NCBI GenBank assembly: GCA_017615275.1
Contig: JAGAAO010000098.1
Location: forward strand, 1 to 58,007
DNA length: 58,007 nt
Direction: 5' to 3'
DNA from: Butyrivibrio sp.
GTDB lineage: Bacteria > Bacillota > Clostridia > Lachnospirales > Lachnospiraceae
Shown: positions 23,480-33,337 of the stretch, one piece after another
How the letters are laid out: each line of letters opens with the position of its first letter
Numbering within the stretch: position 1 is the stretch's first letter
Position numbers and translations under genes: made by a program
Notes under the pieces: model-generated
The model's database searches: none
What the model saw: only the letters and a program-made list of their open reading frames with translations
Told to the model about the DNA's origin: nothing

Positions 23480-26257
23480 GTGCTCAGATTAACTGAAGTT
23501 GAAAATGGCAAGATAAGAGGTATTGCCGGAACGAATCCGCGCATTACCGTGTTTAAAGGAGTGCCCTATGCGGCACCGCCTGTCGGAGAAAACAGGTGGA
23601 AAGCGCCTCAGCCCTACGTAGATTGGCAGGGCATATATGAGGCTAAAGAGTATGCGCCTATTGCTTTCCAGGATACACCGGGAGTAAGCGGCGATCTTTA
23701 CTGCAGAGAATAGCATGTTGATCCGGAAATACTTATGAGTGAGGACTGTCTGTATCTGAATATATGGACACCTGCGGCAGATAAGGATGAGAAGCTTCCT
23801 GTTCTTGTGTGGTACCATGGCGGGGCTTTTCAGTGGGGATACACATCGGAGATGGAGTTTGACGGTGAGGCTATAGCAAAGAGAGGCGTTGTAGTGGTTA
23901 CAGTCGGATACAGACTCGGCGTCTTCAGTAACCTTGCGCATAAAGATCTTACAAAAGAATCTCCCGATGCGCCTTCAAATTTCGGTCTTTTGGATCAGAA
24001 GGCGGCACTTCATTGGGTTTACAGAAATATTTCCGCATTCGGCGGAGATCCCGAGAATATAAAGATTGCCGGACAATCGGCAGGAGGTGCCTCTGTTATG
24101 CAGCAGCTTGTCTGTGAGGATAACAAAGACATTATAAAGGGCGCTGCCGTATTCAGCGGTATCATAGAACTTGAGAAAGAGGGAGCGCAGATCTTTACGC
24201 CCTTATCTCTTTCCGATGCCGAGAAACTAGGTAAAAAATTCATAATATCACTTGGATTGTCGGGAATAGAAGGAGCAAGAAAGCTAAGTTCCAAGGAACT
24301 TCTCGACGGATATATAAGGTTCATTTCAGAGAATCCCATGATGTTCCCTGTACTTGACGGCGTGTTTATTAAGGAAGATGCGACGGAAGCTTTTGTCAAA
24401 GGAAAGTGTCCCGATGTTCCGCTTCTTGCCGGCAATACAGTGGATGAGTTTAAAGAAGACAATATAAACAAGGTAGAAAAGGCAGTAAAGAAGGTTTTCC
24501 TTAATGCAAAGAAAAACCGTCCTTCTGCGGATTTCTACTACTATAGATTCGGACCCGATATTCCGGGCGACGGAGCAGAGGCTGATCCATATCCCGGATG
24601 TTTTCATTCTGTGGATCTTTGGTTTTTCTTCGAGACTCTTGGAAAAAGCCATCGCCCATATGAGGGAAGACATTATGACCTTGCATCACAGATGTGCGAT
24701 TATTTTGTAAACTTCGTAAAGACGGGCAATCCAAACGGCGCAGGAAAAGATGGAAACGAGCTTCCAACTTGGGGCACATATACCGCGGATGTTCCAAATG
24801 AAATGGAATTTACCGCGTGCGGAGCAGTGCCCAAAAAAGAAGGCGGCATAAGACAGAATACGAAGTTACAGGGAGTAAATCCTTATCTTCCGAATTGGGA
24901 GTATATTCCCGACGGAGAGCCCTATGTGTTCGGAGACAGAGTATATGTGTACGGATCACATGACATATACGGCGGTGAGACGTTCTGTCTCGGCGATTAT
25001 GTTTGCTGGTCGGCACCTGTAGATGATCTCGGAACTTGGAAATATGAGGGCGTAATATATAAGAAAACTCAGGATCCGTACAACGGTGACGGACACATGT
25101 GTCTCTATGCTCCCGATGTAACTCAGGGACCTGACGGAAAATATTATCTGTATTATGTTCTTGATAAAGTGAACGTTGTTTCGGTCGCAGTCAGTGACAA
25201 GCCTGCAGGACCTTATGAGTTCTACGGATACGTTCATTATGAGGACGGAGTAAAACTTGGACAAAAAGAGGGAGATGAGCCTCAGTTTGATCCGGGTGTC
25301 CTTACTGAGAACGACGAAGTCTACATGTACACAGGTTTCTGCGGACAGGGAGATAAGTCAAGGAGCGGTTCGATGTTTACTGTCCTTGACAAAGATATGC
25401 TCACGGTCAAAAAAGGTCCCAAGATAATTGCGCCCGGATCTGAGTACAGCAAAGGAACCGGCTTTGAGGGACATGCTTTCTTTGAGGCTTCTTCTATCAG
25501 AAAGCGCGGAGACATATACTATTTTGTATATTCATCGGAAGTTATGCACGAGCTCTGCTACGCAACATCAAAGAGTCCCGAGGGGCCTTTTGAGTATGGC
25601 GGCGTTATCGTAAGTAACTGCGATATGCATATAGGAACTTATAAGGATGCGAATCTTGCATCTGCTTATGGAGCCAACAACCACGGAAGTATAATAGAGA
25701 TTGGTGATGACTGGTATATCTTTTACCACAGGCATACCAACGGAACGTGGTTTAGCAGACAGGGATGCGCGGAGAAAATTTCTTTTGCCCCTGACGGAAG
25801 TATCCCTCAGGTAGAGATTACATCGTGCGGACTGAACGACGGACCTCTTTCAGATAAAGGTGAGTATCCGGCTTATATCGCGTGCAATATTTTCACAAGA
25901 GAGCACAAGATGTATGTGGAGCCCGGCGAGCCCAGAGTTGTTCAGGTTGGCGGAGATGAGTCGCGCAGAGAGAGTTACATTAAAGATATTGTTGACGGAA
26001 CTACAATTGGATTTAAGTACTTTGTTTTTGACAAATTGACAGGACTCAGAATAAAGACTAGAGCTTACTTTACGGGAACTTTCGAGATTCTTACGGAACT
26101 TGACGGCAAGCCTGTCGGCAAGATAGATGCTATCGGTTCAAATATCTGGACTGCACACGAATGCAGTTTTGATGAGCTTTCAGGAACTCATGCTCTGTAT
26201 CTGAGATATGCAGGAACAGGAAACTGCAGCTTACTTTCAATTGAATTTTTGCACTGA
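23480..26257 (+). pseudogene. Carboxylesterase-GH43 fusion interrupted by an in-frame TAG
   Basis: Starting at GTG 23480 (GGGAGGT upstream), the frame would encode 925 residues but has TAG at 23711-23713 (codon 78). The frame continues directly with HVDPEIL and SEDCLYLNIWTPA, so both halves belong together; family members usually have Trp here, so TGG to TAG is the likely change. Residues 1-~450 are a type-B carboxylesterase with nucleophile Ser200 (GQSAGG). ~467-760 is a GH43 five-blade propeller (NPYLPNWEYIPDGEPY; acid Glu in AFFEAS). The remainder is a possible carbohydrate-binding module. No signal peptide is present, so it would act on imported oligosaccharides, removing acyl groups and then xylose or arabinose. 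A restart at ATG 23735 would lack the oxyanion-region strands. Confidence 0.8.
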
Positions 26258-26271
26258 AGGAATCGGTTTTA

Positions 26272-26823
26272 ATGAAAGATTTTGAGCGCCTCAGGCGCGA
26301 TTGCATGCGAGAAGTTGAGGCAGCAGGAATATGCATAAGTGATAGGATAACCTTTGAGATCAATAGACGCGCAAGAACCAGATGGGGACTTTGTAAAAAA
26401 AACCGTGACGGAAGCTTTCGCATTCAGATTGCGGAGATACTTCTTGCTGACGAAAGGATTTCGGAGAAGTCCTGCAAGGAAACTATAATACATGAACTTC
26501 TTCATACCTGCGAAGGTTGTATGAGACATACGGGAAGATGGAAGCAGAACGCGCTAAAGATGAATTCGCTATACGGATATGATATCAAGCGTGTTACGAC
26601 GGGCTCTGAGAAAGGCATTGAGGACTATAAGTCCTCGGAGCTTCCCGTAAAATATGTGTTTAAATGTAAGAGCTGCGGTGCTGTGATATATAGAAAAAGA
26701 GAGAGCAGATTTACCAGAAATTACAGGCATTATATCTGCACTCGTTGCGGCTGCGCGGCATGGAGCAGAAGAAAGGTAGACGGCGAAAATGGAAACATGG
26801 TTTTATGTAGTGGAGAGTATTGA
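26272..26823 (+). CDS. SprT-like zinc metalloprotease
   Basis: 183 residues. IIHELLHTC gives the zincin motif HExxH (His74, Glu75, His78) and a preceding RARTRWGLC is the SprT-family core. Residues ~128-165 form a zinc ribbon with CKSCG and CTRCG. SprT/Spartan proteins are thought to bind DNA or nucleic-acid complexes and, in eukaryotes, cut DNA-protein crosslinks; the bacterial role is little known. It overlaps the next small gene by 35 bp, so they are probably cotranscribed. Confidence 0.85.
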   Translation: MKDFERLRRDCMREVEAAGICISDRITFEINRRARTRWGLCKKNRDGSFRIQIAEILLADERISEKSCKETIIHELLHTCEGCMRHTGRWKQNALKMNSLYGYDIKRVTTGSEKGIEDYKSSELPVKYVFKCKSCGAVIYRKRESRFTRNYRHYICTRCGCAAWSRRKVDGENGNMVLCSGEY

Positions 26824-26962
26824 CGGAGATTACGCGAATCTTCGCAGAACGGATACAGAGGATAGCAACCTTAAACTCGTTGCGAGAGCTCTTTTACCTG
26901 AAGGCGTAGCAGAGGGAACAAAGCTCAAATATGAGTTGTTCCAATACACTGTTGTAGACTAA
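26789..26962 (+). CDS. Small DUF3006-like protein
   Basis: 57 residues: METWFYVVESIDGDYANLR, then ARALLPEGVAEGTKLKYELF. The alternation of a short strand, IDGDYA turn and LPEGVAEG resembles the tiny beta-barrel family DUF3006, by recall. AAAGGT lies 13 bp upstream. It overlaps the SprT-like gene in another frame. Function unknown. Confidence 0.65.
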   Translation: METWFYVVESIDGDYANLRRTDTEDSNLKLVARALLPEGVAEGTKLKYELFQYTVVD

Positions 26963-26967
26963 AGGAA

Positions 26968-27033
26968 GTTCCGATCTCGCTTCGCTTGCCGGAACAAAGT
27001 AGTACACTAAGCTCGACAATACCTCGCTAAGTG
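26968..27033. repeat. Composite hairpin repeat between convergent genes
   Basis: 26968-26995 pairs gttccg with cggaac and matches, on the opposite strand, the gttctg/cagaac hairpin at 52140-52168, including the adjacent gtgtactact. 27005-27033 is the third copy, on the minus strand, of the G-A-mismatch hairpin of 8041-8112. It separates the + strand genes from the − strand Rrf2 gene. Confidence 0.6.
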
Positions 27034-27041
27034 ATTACTTT

Positions 27042-27443
27042 TTACGAGTTGCATAGGTCACTCAGTTTTTTGCCGAAAAAGAAATTTCGTTCAAGTTCAT
27101 AGAATTCTGTCCACATGGACAGTGTTTTGCATTTATTTGCCCTGGGACATTCCGGGGCATTTTTTTCGAGGCAGGCGACGGGTGCAAAAGTGCCTTCCAT
27201 AAGTTCGATTATTTCTCCGACCGAGTATTTTTCGGGAGTTCTTACGAGCTTATAGCCGCCGTGCTTTCCGCTGAGACCCTCGATCATGCCGCCTTTTACA
27301 AGTTCTTTTGCGATTATCTCAAGATATTTCTTGGAGATATCCTGTCTTTCGGCGATGTCCCTAAGTGGAATATATTCGTCTTCCATGTGCTGCGCAAGAT
27401 CAATCATGACGCGCAGAGCATAGCGTCCTTTGGTGCTAAACAT
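27042..27443 (-). CDS. Rrf2 family regulator with IscR-like cysteines
   Basis: 133 residues. A winged HTH (FSTKGRYALRVMIDLA, IAERQDISKKYLEIIAKEL, LSGKHGGYKLVR) is followed by three cysteines, Cys91, Cys99 and Cys105, in ACLEKNAPECPRANKC. This spacing is close to the Fe-S ligands of IscR, so the protein may bind an iron-sulfur cluster and sense iron or redox state. AAGGAG precedes the start. It lies 13 bp after the LysR gene on the same strand, likely the same transcript. Confidence 0.85.
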   Translation of the reverse strand: MFSTKGRYALRVMIDLAQHMEDEYIPLRDIAERQDISKKYLEIIAKELVKGGMIEGLSGKHGGYKLVRTPEKYSVGEIIELMEGTFAPVACLEKNAPECPRANKCKTLSMWTEFYELERNFFFGKKLSDLCNS

Positions 27444-27456
27444 ATAAAACTCCTTA

Positions 27457-28362
27457 TCATTTTTTCTTAGTAAGATTCTTTAATATAGAAATATAGTCGA
27501 GCGTCAATGGTGACGGCTTTACTGAAGTTTTGAGGATGTAACCGATCTCCATGTAGTCGTCGACCTTAAGAGGCTTGGCAATAATGTTGGCGCCGTTAAG
27601 TTCTTCATTTATGACGCCGCTGCATATCGTATAGCCGTTAAGGCCTATCAGCAGGTTAAAAAGAGTTGCTCTGTCGCAGACAACAAGGTCTTTATCGGAG
27701 TCCTGTGTACTCAGGATCTCTTCTGAGAAGTAAAAAGAGTTGTGCGTTCCCTGTTCATATGAGAGCCTTGGGAACGGCTTTAAGTCATCAAGAGTGATGC
27801 TGCGCTTTTTTGCAAGCGGTGAGTCTTTTCCGATAAATACGTGAGGCTTTGCTCTAAAGAGCGGAGTAAAAGACAGACCGTTCTCGCGAAGCTCTTTTTT
27901 TATTACGGTTTCGTTGAAAGTGTTCAGATAAAGAACTCCGATCTCGCTTCTAAGATGAGAAACGTCTTCGATTATGTCATAGGTCTGGGTTTCGCGCATG
28001 TGAAACTCGTATTTTTCGCCGCCGTGCTTTTTGAGCAGCTCAACAAAAGCTTCAACAACGAAAGAGTAGTGCTGCGAAGAAATGTAGAACTTTGTCTTTC
28101 CGACAGGTTTTCCCGTATATCTTTCGTTTATCAGATTTGCCTGTTCAAGGAGCTGGCGGGCGTATCCTAGAAACTCTGTCCCTTCGATGGTGACGCTGAT
28201 TCCTCTCTTCGTTCTGTTGAAGATCGTTATTCCATATTCTTTTTCAATTTCCTGTACTGCGCTGGTAAGGCTTGGCTGGGCGATAAAAAGCTTTTTGGCA
28301 GCTTCTGTTATATTGCCTGTTTCAGCCACTGTTACCACGTAGTGTAATTGTTTTAAAGTCAT
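27457..28362 (-). CDS. LysR family regulator, probable controller of metE
   Basis: 301 residues. Residues 1-60 are the winged HTH (LKQLHYVVTVAETGNITEAAKKL, then AQPSLTSAVQEIEKEYGITIF), and ~90-300 the periplasmic-binding-like effector domain. It is transcribed divergently from metE with 119 bp between, the usual layout of LysR regulators and their target. By context it may sense homocysteine, methionine or a related sulfur compound. On its own strand a TATAAT lies only 6 bp before the ATG, so the transcript may be leaderless; no clear ribosome binding site is present. Confidence 0.85.
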   Translation of the reverse strand: MTLKQLHYVVTVAETGNITEAAKKLFIAQPSLTSAVQEIEKEYGITIFNRTKRGISVTIEGTEFLGYARQLLEQANLINERYTGKPVGKTKFYISSQHYSFVVEAFVELLKKHGGEKYEFHMRETQTYDIIEDVSHLRSEIGVLYLNTFNETVIKKELRENGLSFTPLFRAKPHVFIGKDSPLAKKRSITLDDLKPFPRLSYEQGTHNSFYFSEEILSTQDSDKDLVVCDRATLFNLLIGLNGYTICSGVINEELNGANIIAKPLKVDDYMEIGYILKTSVKPSPLTLDYISILKNLTKKK

Positions 28363-28380
28363 GAGAACATTATATCAGCT

Positions 28381-28401
28381 TTCATAGATTTTATCTATGA
28401 A
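28381..28401. promoter_or_regulatory. Perfect palindrome, likely LysR operator
   Basis: The 9-bp arms ttcatagat and atctatgaa are separated by three T. It overlaps the -35/spacer region of the LysR gene promoter and lies upstream of the metE promoter, which fits autoregulation plus activation. A partial half-site cctatgaa follows at 28426. Confidence 0.6.
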
Positions 28402-28421
28402 GTATGGAACTAAATATGTAT

Positions 28422-28450
28422 TTTACCTATGAATGATATAGCGTTATACT
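28422..28450 (+). promoter_or_regulatory. Predicted metE promoter
   Basis: TTTACC at 28422-28427 and TATACT at 28445-28450 are 17 bp apart, 31 bp before the metE start. The half-site cctatgaa overlaps the -35. Confidence 0.6.
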
Positions 28451-28481
28451 TTCCGATAATTGAGAAAGAGGAGGAAACGGC

Positions 28482-30761
28482 ATGAGAACAGCAGTTATCG
28501 GATACCCTAGAGTGGGTAAAGACAGAGAACTTAAATTTGCATCAGAGAAATATTTTAAGAATGAGATAAGTGAAAAAGAGATACAGGATATTGCAAAAAA
28601 TCTGAGAAAAGAGCATATCGAGCTTCAGAAGGACAGCGGGATCGATTTCATTTCTGTGAATGATTTTTCGTTTTATGACAACATGCTCGATGTTGCGACT
28701 CTTTTTAATATAATACCAGACAGATACAGGCAGCTCGGACTGTCGGATCTTGATACATATTTTGCGATGGCAAGAGGCTATCAGGGTGAAAAAGGTAATG
28801 TCAAGGCGCTTGCGATGAAGAAGTGGTTTAACACAAATTATCACTACATTGTTCCCGAGATAGATGACGATACGCAGATAAAGCTTGTCGGCACCAAGCC
28901 CTTTGATGAATATAAGGAAGCTGTGGATTGCAAAGTTGACGCGAAGGTTTGCATCATAGGACCGTTTACCTTCCTTAAACTTGCGAAGTTTACAGGCAGT
29001 AAGGGAATAGCAGATTTTGAGCAGGATCTTGCAAAAGAGTATGTAAACTATCTTTCTAAGCTTTCGGAAACAGGAGTTGAGTGGGCTGAATTTGACGAGC
29101 CTTATCTTGTAAAAGACCTTTCGCTTGATGACATAAAACTTTTTGAGAGATTGTACAGAGTACTTCTTGCCGGAAAAAGCGGTGTGAAAGTGCTTCTTCA
29201 GACATATTTCGGTGATGTGAGGGATATCTACAATCTACTTATTCAGCTTGATTTCGACGGCATTGGCCTGGATTTCTTTGAGGGAAAGCAAACGAAAGAG
29301 CTTGTCAAAAAGAACGGTTTTCCCGGTGACAAGCTCCTGTTTGCGGGGGTAGTATGTGGCAAGAATATCTGGAAGAACAACTATGCAAAGTCGTTGGAGA
29401 TTATAAAAGAGCTTAAGGTCATTGCGGGAGAAGATAACATTGTAGTGAATACATCATGTTCTCTTTTGCATGTGCCTTATACACTTGAGAGCGAGCAGAA
29501 GATTCCTGCTGAGTACAAAATGCACTTTGCCTTTGCAAAAGAAAAGCTTGCGGAGCTCAAGGATATCGCAGAACTTGCAAGTGAAAAGGATGGCAAGGTC
29601 GTAATCTCGTCGGGAAAATATACGGCAAACGCCGAATTATTTAAAAGCAGACCTGACAGCGCGGATGAGAATGTCAGAAAGAGAGTTGCGGGTATTAAAA
29701 AGAGCGACTATGACAGACTCCCCAAGTTTAAAGAAAGAGAAGAGATTCAGAAGGATAAGCTGGGACTTCCTCTTTTCCCCACAACAACTATCGGTTCGTT
29801 CCCTCAGACTGCCGATGTAAGAAAGAACAGACAGGACTACAGAAAAGGAAATATCAGTAAAGAGCAGTACATTGCTTTTAACCGGGATAAGATCAAGAAG
29901 TGTATAGAGTTCCAGGAGGAGATTGGGCTTGATGTACTTGTGCACGGTGAGTACGAAAGAAACGACATGGTTGAGTACTTTGGTGAGCACCTTGCGGGAT
30001 ATGTGTTTACCGAGAAAGCATGGGTTCAGTCTTACGGAACAAGGTGTGTTAAGCCTCCGATCATCTGGGGTGATGTGTCGAGAAAAGAGCCTATTACGGT
30101 CGAGTGGTCCAAGTATGCGAAGAGCTGTACAAATAAGCCTATGAAGGGAATGCTTACAGGTCCCGTTACCATACTTAACTGGTCGTTCCCGAGAGAAGAT
30201 ATTTCGATCAAGGAGAGCATCCTGCAGCTTGCGCTCGCGATAAGGGATGAAGTTCTTGATCTTGAGAAGGCGGGAATAGAGATTATTCAAATTGATGAAG
30301 CTGCACTCAGAGAAAAGTTGCCGCTTAGAAAATCAGACTGGTATACCGATTATCTTGATTTTGCGATTCCCGCATTCAGACTTGTGCACAGCGGAGTTAA
30401 GCCTGAAACTCAGATCCACACGCACATGTGCTACAGTGAGTTTACGGATATAATTCCTGTGATAGATGCTATGGGTGCTGATGTTATCACTTTTGAGGCT
30501 TCGCGTTCCGACCTTCAGATTCTGGATTCTCTGAAAGCAAATAACTTTAAGACAGAAGTCGGACCCGGAGTGTATGATATCCACAGTCCGAGAGTTCCTT
30601 CGGTTGAAGAGATTGTTGATGCGCTTGGCAAGATGCGTGACAGGATAGATGATAAAAAACTTTGGATCAATCCCGATTGCGGCCTCAAGACAAGAGGAGT
30701 TCCGGAGACCAAGGCGAGTCTCATAAACCTCGTTAAGGCTGCGCAGGTTGTGAGAGGGTAA
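28482..30761 (+). CDS. metE: Cobalamin-independent methionine synthase
   Basis: 759 residues, the family's usual length. It transfers the methyl group of 5-methyltetrahydropteroyl-triglutamate to homocysteine. The N-terminal half starts with [15 protein letters not shown]. The C-terminal catalytic barrel begins at [10 protein letters not shown] (~435) and has the zinc ligands His and Cys in HTHMCYSEF (~643), a Glu in ITFEASRSD and the last Cys in NPDCGLKTR. All are intact. GAGGAGG precedes the ATG. The divergent LysR gene and palindrome suggest control by sulfur status. Confidence 0.97.
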   Translation: MRTAVIGYPRVGKDRELKFASEKYFKNEISEKEIQDIAKNLRKEHIELQKDSGIDFISVNDFSFYDNMLDVATLFNIIPDRYRQLGLSDLDTYFAMARGYQGEKGNVKALAMKKWFNTNYHYIVPEIDDDTQIKLVGTKPFDEYKEAVDCKVDAKVCIIGPFTFLKLAKFTGSKGIADFEQDLAKEYVNYLSKLSETGVEWAEFDEPYLVKDLSLDDIKLFERLYRVLLAGKSGVKVLLQTYFGDVRDIYNLLIQLDFDGIGLDFFEGKQTKELVKKNGFPGDKLLFAGVVCGKNIWKNNYAKSLEIIKELKVIAGEDNIVVNTSCSLLHVPYTLESEQKIPAEYKMHFAFAKEKLAELKDIAELASEKDGKVVISSGKYTANAELFKSRPDSADENVRKRVAGIKKSDYDRLPKFKEREEIQKDKLGLPLFPTTTIGSFPQTADVRKNRQDYRKGNISKEQYIAFNRDKIKKCIEFQEEIGLDVLVHGEYERNDMVEYFGEHLAGYVFTEKAWVQSYGTRCVKPPIIWGDVSRKEPITVEWSKYAKSCTNKPMKGMLTGPVTILNWSFPREDISIKESILQLALAIRDEVLDLEKAGIEIIQIDEAALREKLPLRKSDWYTDYLDFAIPAFRLVHSGVKPETQIHTHMCYSEFTDIIPVIDAMGADVITFEASRSDLQILDSLKANNFKTEVGPGVYDIHSPRVPSVEEIVDALGKMRDRIDDKKLWINPDCGLKTRGVPETKASLINLVKAAQVVRG

Positions 30762-30795
30762 ACTCAAAGATTCTCATTTCCTCAAGGATTGTTTG

Positions 30796-30824
30796 TTGCT
30801 TAAAAGCAAAGTTGTCATTATAAT
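30796..30824 (+). promoter_or_regulatory. Predicted promoter of the antiporter gene
   Basis: TTGCTT at 30796-30801 and TATAAT at 30819-30824 are 17 bp apart, about 55 bp before the GTG start. Confidence 0.55.
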
Positions 30825-30879
30825 ATGATTGCATTTGAGTAATTTAATGAAAAATCTTTTTGAGTGAGGAAATGGGAAA

Positions 30880-32064
30880 GTGGATAGTTTAGAGATTTTA
30901 CGTAATCTTGCGATTATTGTGATCGCAGCCAAATTTTTCGGACTTTTGGCAAGAAGGCTTAAGGCGCCTCAGGTTGCAGGAGAGATTGTTGCAGGTCTTA
31001 TCATAGGACCGACTCTTCTCAATATAGTTCCGTTGAGCGAGTTTTTTTTCCAGATGGCGGAGATTGGTGTGGTTCTGCTTATGTTTAGTGCGGGACTTGA
31101 GACCGATATCGACAACCTCAAGAAATCCGGGGTAAAGGCAACAATTCTTGCATGCGCGGGTGTTGGAATGCCGCTTCTTTTGGGAACGATTTTGTATATG
31201 TGTTTCTATGGTTTTGCCGCTCCGGGAAGTGCTGAATTTATCAAGGCTCTTTTTATAGGAACAATTCTTACTGCAACTTCCGTAAGCATAACGGTTCAGG
31301 CTCTCAGGGAACTCGGAAAGATTTCGACCGAGGTCGGAACCACTATAATGAGCGCAGCAATAATCGATGATGTTATAGGTATAGTTGTTCTCACTGCTGT
31401 TATCGGACTTAAAGATCCAAGTGCGAACATCGGACTTGTTTGTGTTAAGACGGTTTTGTTCTTTGCGTTCTCAATCGTTTTGGGAATAATCATCTTCAAG
31501 ATAATGAAGAAGCTTGATGCCATGTGGCCTCATACGAGAAGAATACCGATAATCGGACTTGCGCTTGCACTCGTCTTTTCATATATCGCTGATAAGTACT
31601 TTGGAGTCGCAGATATCACAGGTGCCTATGTTGCCGGTATCATCTTAAGTTCGCTTGATGATTCGGGATACATAGACAGAAAGATGGACATAAATTCTTA
31701 CATGATTTTTGGGCCGATATTCTTTGCAAGTGTGGGACTTCAGACGAATTTAAGATCCGTTGATACAACCATCATTGCGTTTTCACTTGCGTTTGTTGTT
31801 GTGGGACTTGTAAGTAAGATTGTGGGATGCGGACTTGTTGCCAAAATTCTTGGATATAACAAGTCGGACAGCCTGAAGATCGGAGTCGGCATGATGACCC
31901 GAGGCGAGGTCGCACTTATCGTTGCACAAAGAGGCCTCAAGGCGGAGATTATTGACAGTGAGTATTTTACTGCGGTGATTCTTCTGATCATCATAAGTTC
32001 GATTTTGACGCCAATCGTAATGAAAGCGATCTATGCTTCCGATGCAAAAAAAGCAAATTCATAA
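30880..32064 (+). CDS. Cation:proton antiporter, CPA2 (KefB-like) membrane domain
   Basis: 394 residues with about 12 membrane helices (PF00999). Conserved signatures are LKAPQVAGEIVAGLIIGP near the start, VVLLMFSAGLETD, SAAIIDDVIGIVVL with the two Asp of the ion site, and MMTRGEVALIVAQRGL. It has no C-terminal RCK/TrkA nucleotide-binding domain, so it is the membrane part only. It exchanges Na+ or K+ for H+. The start is GTG, preceded by GGGAAA and GAGGAA. Confidence 0.88.
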   Translation: MDSLEILRNLAIIVIAAKFFGLLARRLKAPQVAGEIVAGLIIGPTLLNIVPLSEFFFQMAEIGVVLLMFSAGLETDIDNLKKSGVKATILACAGVGMPLLLGTILYMCFYGFAAPGSAEFIKALFIGTILTATSVSITVQALRELGKISTEVGTTIMSAAIIDDVIGIVVLTAVIGLKDPSANIGLVCVKTVLFFAFSIVLGIIIFKIMKKLDAMWPHTRRIPIIGLALALVFSYIADKYFGVADITGAYVAGIILSSLDDSGYIDRKMDINSYMIFGPIFFASVGLQTNLRSVDTTIIAFSLAFVVVGLVSKIVGCGLVAKILGYNKSDSLKIGVGMMTRGEVALIVAQRGLKAEIIDSEYFTAVILLIIISSILTPIVMKAIYASDAKKANS

Positions 32065-32257
32065 TTGTATAGAAGTGTGCGATTTACTGAAAAGTTTTTA
32101 GAACTTTGAAAGTTTAAATAAAGTTTGAATAATCTGTGAATATGTGTGCGTCCCTCTTTTCACGGGTTTTCGTTTGTTATATAATTATCACATAACGAAA
32201 AACCTCAGACAAAAAATTGTAGTTGTTGTTTTCTTTTTCGTTGGGAAGTGTGGGGAT

Positions 32258-32500
32258 ATGACACATAATGTAAAGAGAATTTGTTTGAACTGTGGCAGGA
32301 CATTTGTTGCACGTAATGGTAATTGGGCGTTTTGCTCAGTAAGTTGTAGGAGGCTGTACAACAACCATATAAGCTTCAGGTGTAGAGATTGCCGAAACGT
32401 TGCTTGCAGAGTTCGCAATAATTCGCTTGTGAACTCACCTCCGGATTGCGAATATCTTAATAATCCGGAACGATTAACACCGATGAGATACGCGCCCTGA
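32258..32500 (+). CDS. Small zinc-ribbon protein
   Basis: 80 residues from ATG 32258. Six cysteines form three pairs (ICLNCGRTF, FCSVSCRRLYN, CRDCRNVAC), reminiscent of a treble-clef or zinc-beta-ribbon module, followed by a proline-rich tail. An upstream in-frame ATG at 32144 gives a hydrophobic, low-complexity extension that looks spurious. GGGGATATG gives only a close Shine-Dalgarno. The stop overlaps the terminator stem. Nucleic-acid binding is possible; function unknown. Confidence 0.65.
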   Translation: MTHNVKRICLNCGRTFVARNGNWAFCSVSCRRLYNNHISFRCRDCRNVACRVRNNSLVNSPPDCEYLNNPERLTPMRYAP

Positions 32501-32514
32501 TTATTTCAGGGCGC
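32492..32514 (+). terminator. GC-rich terminator hairpin
   Basis: gcgccctga pairs with tcagggcgc over 9 bp. Its left arm includes the stop codon of the zinc-ribbon gene. The following tract (ttcgct) is only weakly T-rich. Confidence 0.55.
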
Positions 32515-32538
32515 TTCGCTATGTTATAGAGGTATATT

Positions 32539-33207
32539 GTGGAAAGAAATTATAGCGTAATTTTTGATATGGACGGAGTTATTTTTGACTCCGAGAGAGC
32601 TTGCCTTTCATGTTGGTATGAGCTTGGAGAGAGGTTTGGATTGGGAGATGTGGAACCTGTCTTCAAGAGATGCATAGGAACAAACAATGCGCAGACTCAC
32701 GACATTGTTGAGAATGCATATGCAGACAAGATGGGAGCGGGAATAGCGGATAAGCTTCTTGCTGAAAGCTCTAAACTGTTCCATGAGAAATTTGACGGAG
32801 GGCGACTTCCGGTTAAAAAGGGAGTGAAAGAAATCCTGCAGTATCTGAAAAATGAAGGCATCAAGGTAGGTGTCGCTTCATCCACAAGAAAGGCTGTTGT
32901 GATAAGTGAGCTTACAGATGCGGGATTCATAGATTACTTTGATATGGTTGTCGGAGGAGATGCCGTCAAGATCAGTAAACCCAATCCCGAGATATATACG
33001 ATAGCGTGCAGGGAACTTGGAGTAATTCCGGGTGATACTTTTGCGATAGAAGATTCCTACAACGGTATAAGAGCTGCAAAGGCAGCAGGTATGCGTCCTA
33101 TAATGGTTCCGGATATCATCGGTCCTGATAATGAGATGCGTGAATTGTCGGAAGTGATATGCGAGGATCTGCCGGCTGTTGTCGGATATTTTGAAAAGTT
33201 AAAATAG
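32539..33207 (+). CDS. HAD-superfamily phosphatase / beta-phosphoglucomutase-like
   Basis: 222 residues. Motif I is IFDMDGVIFDSE (nucleophile and acid Asp), motif II ASSTRKAV, motif III Lys in KISKPNPEIY, motif IV AIEDSYNGIRAA. The cap is the helical subclass I type, as in phosphoglycolate phosphatase and beta-phosphoglucomutase. Start GTG with AGAGGT upstream. The substrate cannot be told; the dedicated pgmB of this window is at 42848. Confidence 0.85.
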   Translation: MERNYSVIFDMDGVIFDSERACLSCWYELGERFGLGDVEPVFKRCIGTNNAQTHDIVENAYADKMGAGIADKLLAESSKLFHEKFDGGRLPVKKGVKEILQYLKNEGIKVGVASSTRKAVVISELTDAGFIDYFDMVVGGDAVKISKPNPEIYTIACRELGVIPGDTFAIEDSYNGIRAAKAAGMRPIMVPDIIGPDNEMRELSEVICEDLPAVVGYFEKLK

Positions 33208-33220
33208 TCAGTGTTTATGC

Positions 33221-33251
33221 GGGTGCAACATAACGGGGCACCCCCTTTTTT
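33221..33251 (+). terminator. Intrinsic terminator
   Basis: gggtgc pairs with gcaccc across a 11-nt loop, followed by cc and six T. Confidence 0.7.
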
Positions 33252-33337
33252 ATGTTGAGCTTGTAATATTTTTTTCGATAGCTGATACTGATTTTAACAT
33301 CATGCGCAGGTGTCAAATTTTTAAGAGGAGCAGATTT

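Noticed and set aside
26965-27041. Simple bidirectional terminator
   Set aside because: The hairpins have no T-runs and belong to repeat families found elsewhere, so they are annotated as repeats.
29637-30290. 217-codon minus-strand frame opposite metE
   Set aside because: Shadow of metE codon structure; no motif and no promoter.
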